A DNA stretch of 64,000 nucleotides from Fibrobacter sp. (GTDB taxonomy: Bacteria > Fibrobacterota > Chitinivibrionia > Chitinivibrionales > Chitinispirillaceae): the NCBI GenBank assembly GCA_012513915.1, contig JAAZBG010000033.1:1-64000 (forward strand), given 5' to 3'. Below are positions 1 through 9,502 of the stretch, piece by piece. The notes beneath the pieces are model-generated. The model was not told the DNA's origin. It saw nothing but the letters and a program-made list of their open reading frames with translations, and ran no database searches. A program made the translations under genes and the position numbers. The number at the start of each line of letters is the position of its first letter. Position 1 is the stretch's first letter.

Positions 1-375
1 AAAAATACATTTGACAGATTTAAAAAAAATGCAGTATCGTTTGATTACTCATATCGGGGGGTATCTATGCATAACGTGTCTTCGTTCTAAACGCTACAAT
101 AACTTCATTACACGTTTTCTACAGTATCAGGTATCTTAACTGGACACCGAAAAGTAAGTCATTTCCAGGAAGGCGTTTACAAATGATAAGTTCGTCTTTA
201 AGAATACTATTTGTCATGCTTTCGAATACTGTATGGTGCATTGGTAATATTATTTCTTAGTGTTGACATAAAGAAATCTGTCAGACGCTTTTATGTGTGG
301 TATGCATCCGGTTAATTATACATTGACCGCGAACTATAAAATATAACACGTCCTATCCTTGGAAGGGGGGGATAT

Positions 376-3084
376 ATGTGCAAACCAGGTAATCATGACA
401 GGTTTGATAGCTTGGTAAACAGATTGTGCTGCTGTTTTTTATTCATTGCTGGAATGGTACTTTCAAGCCCTGTAATTGTTTCTCATCAGGCAATACAGGC
501 TGCAGAAATTGATGAGACTATGCCTGGTACAATCCCATCTCAAATCACCGCCGACTGGGAGGATCAGGATGGCGCATCGTCAAGTAATTATGCAACACTT
601 GCAGCGCAAATTGTAGAAGCACTTCCTGATGAGTTCAAGACGCTGTATGCCAGTAAAAAAGCAAGTGTTACCGGTGATAAAAACATCTATTATCTCGCTT
701 GTCACTACCGGCGTGTTGCAAAAATGAAACCATATTCGGATGATATACAAACACTCATATTTGCAAAACATCATAATTTCGGGGGTTTCCTTGTTGGATA
801 TCATGATAATGCTGAGTCAATGTATTCCGATGATGAATGGGCTGCAAAAGGTGCTATTTGTATTCTAAACATGAAAAATTATTATTCAACACATGAATAT
901 CTACTTAAAAACGACAAAGCTGTTTTAAGAGATCCATGTATCTCTTTTGACGCCCAAAAGGTTCTATATGCCATGTCAGGTTCTTCCAGAGGATCCGGGT
1001 ATAAAATTTACGAAATGGAAATTGCAAATCCGTCAAATACGAAACAGCTTACAACCAATCCTGACGGTGTGGTTGTTTCGGATTTCGAACCATGTTATCT
1101 TCCAAACGGAGACATTGCATTCAGTTCTACACGATGCTTTGGAATGGTTGACTGCGCATGGAATCCGACAACAAACATGTTCATTATGAATGGCGAAGGT
1201 AACTATATCCGTCGTGTCGGATTTGATCAGGTGCATACTTTTTATCCGGTTCTCAGAGATGACGGAACACTGCTGTATACCCGCTGGGAGTATAATGACC
1301 GTGTTCTTACCAACTGTATGGGCTTGTTCTATATGAATCCTGACGGAACGCATCAGACAGAATTTTATGGAAATCAATCAAGCTGGCCATATACAAAAAT
1401 TCATGCCAGACCAATTCCAAATTCCGACAAAGTGATATGCGTTGGTGGGGGACATCATGGACCATACTCAGGTGAACTAATGATAATCGACCGCTCACTG
1501 GGTACAAATGGAAAACAGTCTGTTCAGATGATTGCTCCGGTTCGCGAATGTAAAGCTACGGTTTCGAAAACAGATATGTCTATGGGTAATGTAGCGTTTT
1601 TATTTCAGACACCGCTGCCTCTTGATGAAGAGAATTTTATCGTATCATGGCGAAAAACTGAAACAGAAAAACTATATAAACTTTATTTTATGGATGTTGA
1701 CGGAAAAAGAGAGCTCATTGCGTGGGATGATCAGTCATTAAGTCAACCTGTTTTTGTCAAAGCAAGAAGAACTCCACCAATGCCTGCTGTTACAGCAAAC
1801 TATGCCGACAGTATGGGAGAATTCACCATGCAGGATGTGTATGTCGGTGCTGGTATGAAGAATATAAAAAGAGGAAAAGCTAAGAAACTTCGTGTGGTTA
1901 AGCTTAATTACCGGGTTCAGGGTGGTTCAGATGGTTTCACTACTCAGAGTGGTGATCAGGCTAGTGGTTTTGTCTCTGCACCGGTTGCCAGATTTGGTGC
2001 TTCGTGGGAATCAAAAACCGTTCTTGGTGAAACACCGATTTTCCCCGACGGTTCAGCATCATTTAAAGTTCCAGCAAGAACACCTGTCTATTTTCAGGTA
2101 CTTGATTCAAATAACTACTGTATTGCAACCATGCGAAGCTGGTCGACGCTTATGCCCGGTGAAAAATTTGCGTGTGTCGGCTGCCATGAGTCAAAACTTG
2201 ATGCTCCTCCGGTTGGAACGGTTCCGATGGCTACAGAGGCTACTGATCTTGAAAATACTCTCGGAGTAGAAGATCAGTATTTTGATTATCGTACGTTTAT
2301 TCAGCCCATCTGGGATAAAAACTGTATCAGCTGTCATAAAGCAGGTCATTCATCTGGTATTGATCTTTCTGGAGATCTTATTGCTTCCGGTGACATTGCT
2401 GAAAAAGGATTCTCGGCATCAAAACGCAGCTGGACACGATCGTATCTTTCCCTGACCGAAAATTCTTTAAATTTTTTTGGTGGCAGCAGCAGTGCAAAAG
2501 TCAATTATTGTACCATCTTTTCTCCACCGGAACAGCAGTCACCGAATTCGTTTGGAGCTGTAAGAAGCAAGCTTATGTCAACACTGAAAGCAGGTCATAA
2601 CGATGTATTACTGACCGACAAAGAACTTGGCATTATTGCATGCTGGATTGATCTATGCTGTCCTCATGCAGGTTATTACAACTATTACATGAATGCTGCT
2701 GATTCAGCAAAATATGCAAAACTTGAAAACAAGCGTATCGCCTGGGAAAAGATCGAAGCTGAGAATCTCAGAGCACTGGCAAAAGTAGCCATTGCTCAGG
2801 ATGATTATAAAATTCAGAGAATAACAAAATTATCGTCAAAGAAGATTGGCATTACATTCCTGCCGAAAGAACGTTCTCTTGTGCTTAATAATGCCGGTGA
2901 TGGAAAGTTGCTTATCGTGGATCTGAAGGGCACGGTGATTTCAAGTGTTAATCTGTCCGGAAAACTTACTGGAAGTAAATTGACAATATCATTACCGGTC
3001 ACTTTGGCTGGTGGAGTTTACATTGCAAGATTTGAAGGTGTAACCGGAACTCATCAGAGAGTGATTTCTGTTACAAACAGATAA
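376..3084 (+). CDS. HzsA-like (hydrazine synthase alpha middle-domain type) secreted diheme c-type cytochrome with C-terminal sorting-like domain
   Basis: 902 aa; N-terminal hydrophobic signal; TolB/propeller-like middle with HzsA-type motifs; two CxxCH (CVGCH, CISCH); C-terminal LLIVDLKGTVISSVNLSG...GGVYIARFEG resembles a sorting domain. Confidence 0.75.
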   Translation: MCKPGNHDRFDSLVNRLCCCFLFIAGMVLSSPVIVSHQAIQAAEIDETMPGTIPSQITADWEDQDGASSSNYATLAAQIVEALPDEFKTLYASKKASVTGDKNIYYLACHYRRVAKMKPYSDDIQTLIFAKHHNFGGFLVGYHDNAESMYSDDEWAAKGAICILNMKNYYSTHEYLLKNDKAVLRDPCISFDAQKVLYAMSGSSRGSGYKIYEMEIANPSNTKQLTTNPDGVVVSDFEPCYLPNGDIAFSSTRCFGMVDCAWNPTTNMFIMNGEGNYIRRVGFDQVHTFYPVLRDDGTLLYTRWEYNDRVLTNCMGLFYMNPDGTHQTEFYGNQSSWPYTKIHARPIPNSDKVICVGGGHHGPYSGELMIIDRSLGTNGKQSVQMIAPVRECKATVSKTDMSMGNVAFLFQTPLPLDEENFIVSWRKTETEKLYKLYFMDVDGKRELIAWDDQSLSQPVFVKARRTPPMPAVTANYADSMGEFTMQDVYVGAGMKNIKRGKAKKLRVVKLNYRVQGGSDGFTTQSGDQASGFVSAPVARFGASWESKTVLGETPIFPDGSASFKVPARTPVYFQVLDSNNYCIATMRSWSTLMPGEKFACVGCHESKLDAPPVGTVPMATEATDLENTLGVEDQYFDYRTFIQPIWDKNCISCHKAGHSSGIDLSGDLIASGDIAEKGFSASKRSWTRSYLSLTENSLNFFGGSSSAKVNYCTIFSPPEQQSPNSFGAVRSKLMSTLKAGHNDVLLTDKELGIIACWIDLCCPHAGYYNYYMNAADSAKYAKLENKRIAWEKIEAENLRALAKVAIAQDDYKIQRITKLSSKKIGITFLPKERSLVLNNAGDGKLLIVDLKGTVISSVNLSGKLTGSKLTISLPVTLAGGVYIARFEGVTGTHQRVISVTNR

Positions 3085-3100
3085 GTACGTTATCATTTAC

Positions 3101-3136
3101 TGATATGTCAACAAAATGAGTTTTGTTGACATATCA
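3101..3136. terminator. Perfect 16-bp hairpin with 4-nt loop between the HzsA-like and Rid-like genes
   Basis: tgatatgtcaacaaaa-tgag-ttttgttgacatatca; arms are exact reverse complements. Confidence 0.65.
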
Positions 3137-3175
3137 TAAAATATCGAAGTTCGGCTCATAGTAATGGAGGATTAA

Positions 3176-4357
3176 ATGCAGACATCATATGAAACACAAC
3201 AACGTTTGAAATGCAGCAGGTTTTCGACAGAATCAGGAGCTGAAGAATACTACATTGTTGCTACAGCACGTGAGGGTATCTCCTTTTTTGAAGCGATTGA
3301 CGAAATTTTTGCATTGTATGAAGCAGCTTTGATTGAAAACGGGCTTGAACAAACGACATTGCAGATGATACGGTTTTATTTGAGCGATATTACCAATGAT
3401 TTCCCCAAACTCGCTGAATCTGCATTGTTTAATTATGTAAAGAATGGTGCAGTGTCACTGGTCGGACAAACACCTGTCAATGGTGGTACTCTCGGGATTA
3501 TCGCCTATCATATTAAAAGCAACAATGGATATTTTTCTCAAAAAGTTAATAATAATCTAAAGAACTATAAAAATCAGAATGTTTTTTCTGCCGGAAAAAA
3601 TTATTCAATGGTATGGAATACCTGTCTGGTTGACAATACATCAAAAAACTCAGAACAGCAGACTGTCGGGATCTTCGATAAAACCAAATCCTTTCTTGAT
3701 AATCATAGTATGACTATCAGAAATAATACTGTACGGACCTGGATTTATTGCAGAGACGTTGATAACAATTATGCCGGAATGGTGAAGGCTCGTCGCGAAT
3801 TGTTCGATACAATTGGTCTTACACATAAAACCAGATATATCGCATCAACCGGCATTGAAGGAAAAACTGTTGATCCGGGTTGTCTAATAGTTATGGATGC
3901 ATTGTCAATAGAGAATATTTGTGAAGAACAATTAATCAGAATCGAAGCTCCTGAAAATCTTTCAAGTACACATCATTACGGTGTGACATTTGAACGTGGA
4001 ACCCGGGTTCGTTTTGGAGACAGGTCTCACCTGCATATATCAGGAACTGCAAGCATAGATCCGGCCGGAAATATTTTATTTCCAGGTGATGTAAGAAATC
4101 AGCTGCAGCGTACTATTGACAATGTCGAAGCACTGCTTGCATCACAAAATGCTGATTTAACAAGTATGCAATACCTCATTCTATACATGAGAGACCCGAA
4201 GAGTTATCCGCTTATTGAAGATATTATTTCATTACGGATACCATCAGATGTTCCTTTGATTGCCGTTGAGGGACCGGTGTGCAGACCCGGATGGCTTGTC
4301 GAAATTGAAGGTGTAGGGATTATCCATGATAATAATGAGTTTCCTGTATTTGAATGA
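3176..4357 (+). CDS. RidA/YjgF-superfamily protein, probably two Rid-like halves
   Basis: 393 aa; C-terminal half HLHISGTASIDPAGNILFPGDVRNQLQRTIDNVEALLASQNADLTSMQYLILYMRD is Rid-like; GGAGG upstream of ATG. Confidence 0.7.
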   Translation: MQTSYETQQRLKCSRFSTESGAEEYYIVATAREGISFFEAIDEIFALYEAALIENGLEQTTLQMIRFYLSDITNDFPKLAESALFNYVKNGAVSLVGQTPVNGGTLGIIAYHIKSNNGYFSQKVNNNLKNYKNQNVFSAGKNYSMVWNTCLVDNTSKNSEQQTVGIFDKTKSFLDNHSMTIRNNTVRTWIYCRDVDNNYAGMVKARRELFDTIGLTHKTRYIASTGIEGKTVDPGCLIVMDALSIENICEEQLIRIEAPENLSSTHHYGVTFERGTRVRFGDRSHLHISGTASIDPAGNILFPGDVRNQLQRTIDNVEALLASQNADLTSMQYLILYMRDPKSYPLIEDIISLRIPSDVPLIAVEGPVCRPGWLVEIEGVGIIHDNNEFPVFE

Positions 4358-4408
4358 GAATCTGTTAATATTAAATCACACTGATAACATTATATAAAAG
4401 GATGTAGT

Positions 4409-5230
4409 ATGTCACGAACAGGTGAAATGTACAAAATAGGAAAAATGCTTTGTGCTGCGCTATTTTCCTTTTTAATTATTGTTCATGCTGATGAATCAGT
4501 TAAGTATCTGCATTTTTATGATGCTGCGGATAACAGTATCATGTTTTATGAATTCAAATATGAGGGAGACGTTAATACCGAGCGAACATTATACATGGCA
4601 GATTCAACATTCATTAAAAGAACAATAATTGAGAATACTGCAGGTGGAACAATCGAGACATCCTATAATTTTAATGGAGACACGCTGTTCTGCTCAAAAA
4701 TTACAACTGATGGAAATCAGAAAGTACTGAATGTTAAAGACCAGTTTGGGGTTGACCAGTTAGATGGTGATGTCAGGTTCAATGGTGATGGAAATGAGTA
4801 TGATATTTTACAGAGCGGTAATCTGATCAATAAAATCAAGTATGCTGATGATGGTACAATTTCTATTTGCAGCAATGACGGCGAAGTGCTGTATTATGCT
4901 AAAATGAAATCAAACGTAGGTGTTATTTATCGATACAAAAACAACCAAATAGCTCCGGTTTTAAAAGTTCTTGGTAATAATCGTTTTGAATTCAGTTTCA
5001 ATTTGTCAGAACCTTCAACTGTATGTGGTGAACTGATATCGCTTTCTGGTAGACAAACAGGCAAAATATTTAAAAAGGTATTTGCTGCAGGTGCCGGTAA
5101 AGAAATGATTAACGTGAGCAAGGCAATGCCTGCAATAGCCAACGGAGTCTATTTCTTAATTGTAACAGTAGATGGAAAAAAAGTAATGAATAAAAAAATC
5201 CTCATACAACGATCAGCCGGAGGGTTCTGA
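4409..5230 (+). CDS. Hypothetical secreted protein with C-terminal sorting-like domain
   Basis: 273 aa; signal peptide; C-term FSFNLSEPSTVCGELISLSGRQTGKIFKK...ANGVYFLIVTVDGKKVMNKKILIQ. Confidence 0.65.
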   Translation: MSRTGEMYKIGKMLCAALFSFLIIVHADESVKYLHFYDAADNSIMFYEFKYEGDVNTERTLYMADSTFIKRTIIENTAGGTIETSYNFNGDTLFCSKITTDGNQKVLNVKDQFGVDQLDGDVRFNGDGNEYDILQSGNLINKIKYADDGTISICSNDGEVLYYAKMKSNVGVIYRYKNNQIAPVLKVLGNNRFEFSFNLSEPSTVCGELISLSGRQTGKIFKKVFAAGAGKEMINVSKAMPAIANGVYFLIVTVDGKKVMNKKILIQRSAGGF

Positions 5231-5232
5231 AA

Positions 5233-7128
5233 ATGTGTTTAGAAAAAATGTTTACAATAGGTATTACGCTATCGGTTATTATTACAAATGCATTTTCTGC
5301 AGATGTTAATGATGTTGTGCCTCCGAATATTGTTTTTGAAGCGCTGGCGCTCAATAGAGACATTGCCACAGCTGCAAAACCCATTTATCTGTCACCGACA
5401 GATCTTGTACCATCACCAGATAAAACAAAACTGTATGTAGCAGAACAAACAGCAAAAAAAGTCGCAATAGTAAATGTTACGACAAAGAGCGTCACAAAAA
5501 AAATTAAGTTACCAAATGAAGTAACCGGAATTGCAGTTTCTCCTGATGGCTCGAAACTCTACGCCACATGTTCTTCAGAATTGTGGCCGGAGGGTTTTGT
5601 TTATGAAATTGATGAGTCTTCCGGAAGTATTACTCAAAAAATAAAGGTCGGCCACAGTGCGCGTGCTCCTGTTATAAGCCCTGATGGAAAAACGTTGTAT
5701 GTATGTAACCAGTTCTCTGATGATATTTCAGTAGTTGATATCAATGCCGGTAAGGAAATCAGAAGAGTTAAAGTGACCCGGGAACCGTATGCTGCAAGGA
5801 TCACGCCTGATGGAAAAACACTGGTGGTCGCTAACTCTCTCCCTTTAGCAAGAGCAACTGATACTGCAAGCGCTCACTGTGATATCTCTTTGATAGAAGT
5901 GAATAACGATTACAAAATCACCACATTTGGTTTAACTCAGGGAAGTCATTCTGTGTTTGGAGTAACGATTACTCCTGATGGAAAATATGCTTTGATAACA
6001 CACCTGGTTGGCTATTATACGCTTCAGGCAACACGAATAGATGCTGGATGGGTTCACACTAATGATCTGGCAATCCTTGACATAGACAATAAAAAACTGT
6101 TGAATGATATATCGCTTGATTATTCAACAGATATCGGGTGCGCAAATCCCTGGGGTGTTGCATGTACCGATGATGGTAAGTTTGTCTGTGTTGTCCATGC
6201 CGGGAGTAATGAACTGTCAATAATCGATTTTACTCAGCTGCTGGAACTATCAAAAGGAACGACCTGGCTCGCAGGAAAATTTGGTACTCTGAACAAAACA
6301 TCTATCCGTAAACGTGTTACTGTAGAAGGAAGAATTCCAAGAGCTCTTGCAATTATTGACAACAAGGCATATACTGCCGGATATTTCAGTAATTTTGTTG
6401 AAGAATTTAATATTAGTTTGTCAACAGGAAAATCATCTGCAAAAATAGAGCTTGGAGATGAACCGGCTATGACCATGGAACGAAATGGTGAGTATCAATT
6501 CTATTGTGGTGATATTTACCATTGCACCGGAGCATGGCAATCGTGCAATTCCTGTCATCCACATACCCGGCCGGATGCTTTAAACTGGATTTTGTCAGGT
6601 GCTAATGGTGCGCAGAAAAATGCCAAATCGATGCTCTACTCCTGGTGGACACCGCGAACCAACTGGAATGGGAAAAGAGCTAACACCAGAGAATCGATAT
6701 ATTTCGGTATACTAAATGAGCTCGGTAGACAACCTCAGGATTCCATTCAATTGCCCATGGAAGCCTTCTTCATGCGACTCAAACCGGTTCCAAGCCCTTA
6801 TCTTGTCAAGGGGAAATTGTCAGAGTCTGCACAACGTGGCAGAGAGATTTATTACAACAAAGCTAAAGTAGATTGTATCGAGTGTCATCCGGGAAAACTG
6901 TTTACTAATTTAAAATATACACCTTCAATTTGTAATGATATCTGGGATGCAACAGCGCAGATAAAAGTTCCAAGTCTCAATGAATGCTGGCGAACATCAC
7001 CATGGGATCATATTGGAAGTTCCATTAGTATGGACAGTGTGTGCATAAATAGACTTCATTCTACAAATGCCTACAAGCTTTCAAGTCAGGAGTTGAAAGA
7101 TCTCGTTGAATTTGTCCTTTCATTATAG
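5233..7128 (+). CDS. YVTN beta-propeller / cytochrome c peroxidase-like (MauG-type) diheme protein
   Basis: 631 aa; repeated SPDGKTLYV-type blades; CNSCH and CIECH heme motifs; signal peptide. Confidence 0.75.
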   Translation: MCLEKMFTIGITLSVIITNAFSADVNDVVPPNIVFEALALNRDIATAAKPIYLSPTDLVPSPDKTKLYVAEQTAKKVAIVNVTTKSVTKKIKLPNEVTGIAVSPDGSKLYATCSSELWPEGFVYEIDESSGSITQKIKVGHSARAPVISPDGKTLYVCNQFSDDISVVDINAGKEIRRVKVTREPYAARITPDGKTLVVANSLPLARATDTASAHCDISLIEVNNDYKITTFGLTQGSHSVFGVTITPDGKYALITHLVGYYTLQATRIDAGWVHTNDLAILDIDNKKLLNDISLDYSTDIGCANPWGVACTDDGKFVCVVHAGSNELSIIDFTQLLELSKGTTWLAGKFGTLNKTSIRKRVTVEGRIPRALAIIDNKAYTAGYFSNFVEEFNISLSTGKSSAKIELGDEPAMTMERNGEYQFYCGDIYHCTGAWQSCNSCHPHTRPDALNWILSGANGAQKNAKSMLYSWWTPRTNWNGKRANTRESIYFGILNELGRQPQDSIQLPMEAFFMRLKPVPSPYLVKGKLSESAQRGREIYYNKAKVDCIECHPGKLFTNLKYTPSICNDIWDATAQIKVPSLNECWRTSPWDHIGSSISMDSVCINRLHSTNAYKLSSQELKDLVEFVLSL

Positions 7129-7179
7129 GTAATGGTGATCAGGGAATTTTAATAGCTGTTTACTAAACAATAAAATAAG

Positions 7180-8523
7180 GTGGGAATAAAAATGCACATT
7201 GTAAAGTCTTTGCTAATAGTTTCGTTATTGTGCAGTTATAGTTTTTCAGATGGAGTCGATTCTGCTAAAATAAAGTTTAATTATTGGGGGTTCTTTACTT
7301 TTGGAATGGTTCAAAGTTCTGTATACAGCCTTGGTGACGGTGTGGACTATGATTTTACCAATCAAATCCTTAATGATTTCGATGCCGGAATAAAAAGCAC
7401 AGCAAAATTTGAAGAAAATGGGAAAATAAGGTTTCACGTTGGGTTGACAACTGCATATCAGGTGCTTAATACTAAAATTGTCAGTGCTGAGGCAGGAAGA
7501 AGAAAGTGGGTTGTGTATCTTATTGATGCTGCAATTGAGGATGCAATTAAAAAAGGAGATCATACATTTTTTGGAGAATTCGGATATTTCCCTGTGAAAT
7601 ATAATCCTGATGCACGCAATCTTGGGGAATATCTTTTCAGGAGCGGAACCTATCCGGGATATGTCTGCTCCGGGTTTGAACTTTCTGACAAAGAGAAACT
7701 GATAGGATTACATGGGAAATATAGCTATGCTATTAGTGAAAAAAGCAGTTTTACAACAGATCTATGGTTTACAAATGAATGCCGTGATTTTCCTATTCAC
7801 GATTTTTCACTGTCGTATATTCTTTCTGTAAATCTTGCAGGAATATTTGACTTTGGGGCAGGATTGTCACACGCCCATATGATCTCATTTGACAAAACAC
7901 ATGTTGAACCAGGTACTGATACGATGAGAATGAAGTCATCAATCAACAGGCAATGGGTACAGATATACGATACTACAAGTGGCGATACGATCAATGCTAC
8001 ATTCAGAGGTACAAAGGCCATGGCACGGTTCTCTTTTGATCCCAAAGCTTTATTTGGAACTACTGTTTTTGGTAAAGAGGATCTTAAATTATATGGTGAG
8101 TGGGCCTTTATTGGAATGAAAAATTATCCAGTCTATTATGAGAAGCCAATTGAGCGTATGCCGGTAATGCTTGGATTTAATGTTCCAACGTTTAAACTTC
8201 TTGATGTCTTATCATGTGAAGTTGAATATTACAAATCGCCCTATTTAAATACTGCTGAAAACATCTGGTTAAAACGATCTCCGTTACCGTATACTAATGC
8301 ACCCTCTCCTGATAGTATACTTACCAGTCATGATGATGATCTCAAATGGTCAATCTATGCAGCTAAAACATTCAAACGATTTAAAATTAGCGGTCAGATC
8401 GCAAGTGATCATATTTTAAAATTACCCTACGTTCCCGGAGCTCCATCGCAAGGTGTCTACAGGGAGATTTGTCCAGGAACCAAAGACTGGTACTGGATGT
8501 TACGTGTAATGTATTTCTTCTGA
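7180..8523 (+). CDS. Hypothetical outer-membrane beta-barrel-type protein
   Basis: 447 aa; signal peptide; aromatic-rich alternating strands; ends in aromatic residues (YWMLRVMYFF). Confidence 0.5.
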   Translation: MGIKMHIVKSLLIVSLLCSYSFSDGVDSAKIKFNYWGFFTFGMVQSSVYSLGDGVDYDFTNQILNDFDAGIKSTAKFEENGKIRFHVGLTTAYQVLNTKIVSAEAGRRKWVVYLIDAAIEDAIKKGDHTFFGEFGYFPVKYNPDARNLGEYLFRSGTYPGYVCSGFELSDKEKLIGLHGKYSYAISEKSSFTTDLWFTNECRDFPIHDFSLSYILSVNLAGIFDFGAGLSHAHMISFDKTHVEPGTDTMRMKSSINRQWVQIYDTTSGDTINATFRGTKAMARFSFDPKALFGTTVFGKEDLKLYGEWAFIGMKNYPVYYEKPIERMPVMLGFNVPTFKLLDVLSCEVEYYKSPYLNTAENIWLKRSPLPYTNAPSPDSILTSHDDDLKWSIYAAKTFKRFKISGQIASDHILKLPYVPGAPSQGVYREICPGTKDWYWMLRVMYFF

Positions 8524-8582
8524 GGAAATGTAAGTCGTAAGTGACAAAAAGAGAATGCATGTTAACACAAGATTTTAAGTTT

Positions 8583-8664
8583 ACCACAGAGGACACGGAG
8601 GACACAGAGATAAGAAAATAGGGTTAAAAACATTCTTGATTCAACCCTCAGTGTCCTCTGTGGT
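8583..8664. repeat. Intergenic inverted repeat with CACAGAGGACAC motif
   Basis: accacagaggacacggagg (8583-8601) versus cctcagtgtcctctgtggt (8646-8664): 18/19 complementary. Confidence 0.7.
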
Positions 8665-8905
8665 TACTTATTAGTCTGCAAATATCAGCAGCCCCTGTCA
8701 GAACAGATCATCAACGTTTATCTTTTCCTCCTTTCGATACAATTCTATAATTAACACAACCCGCGCAAAATCAAATTACAGTTGCATTTGAACTGCTTCC
8801 TGATTTATATACAGGGGTTACGGTCAGTATCATATAGCAGATATAGCTGGTTATAGTATTGACCAAACAGGATGTACATCGGAAAATCGGCGGAAGGATG
8901 TTTTT

Positions 8906-9490
8906 ATGCCAAATAGCATATCCAAATTGAGCAGGGTGCTTGAAGCACTGTTTTTCTACTCTGAGAATCTGGTACTTAAAAATGAATTGGAACGGCTTCA
9001 GCATGAAAAAGAAACTGCTGATGCCCTTTCCAGGGTTTCGGGAATCGAAAATGCAGAAATACTTAAAGAACTGGTTGATAGAGGAATACGACCCGAGACA
9101 CTTACTGCGTTTTGTCTGGTACCTATAATTGAAGTTGCCTGGGCAAGTGGGTCTATCTCACCAGAGGAGCGCAAAGCTGTCCTTGATGGTGCAGCGAAGC
9201 ATGGATTTGGGGCGGATCACGCAATTCTTAATGAGTGGCTTAAGAAAAAACCGGAACCATCACTACTTGATGCCTGGGAAAAATATATGGCAGGGCTCTG
9301 TGAAGTGGTTTCAAAAGCGACGATGAAGGAACTTCGTAAAGATGTGCTTGACCATGCCCGTATCGTTGCTGAAGCATCAGGGGGATTCCTTGGCCTTGTT
9401 GATTCGGTATCACCCGCTGAAAAGGCCGTACTTTCAAAGATTGAAACGTTCTTTAAGAAAACCAGTCTATGTGAACAGAAATTATCATAG
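8906..9490 (+). CDS. TerB-like hypothetical protein
   Basis: 194 aa; VPIIEVAWASGSISPEERKAVLDGAAKHG resembles a TerB-type helical domain. Confidence 0.4.
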   Translation: MPNSISKLSRVLEALFFYSENLVLKNELERLQHEKETADALSRVSGIENAEILKELVDRGIRPETLTAFCLVPIIEVAWASGSISPEERKAVLDGAAKHGFGADHAILNEWLKKKPEPSLLDAWEKYMAGLCEVVSKATMKELRKDVLDHARIVAEASGGFLGLVDSVSPAEKAVLSKIETFFKKTSLCEQKLS

Positions 9491-9502
9491 AAAGCATACG
9501 CA

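Noticed and set aside
376-3084. Evidence for anammox/hydrazine metabolism
   Set aside because: Only an HzsA-like protein is present; no HzsB/C or HDH partners in the window, and HzsA-like paralogues occur in non-anammox bacteria.
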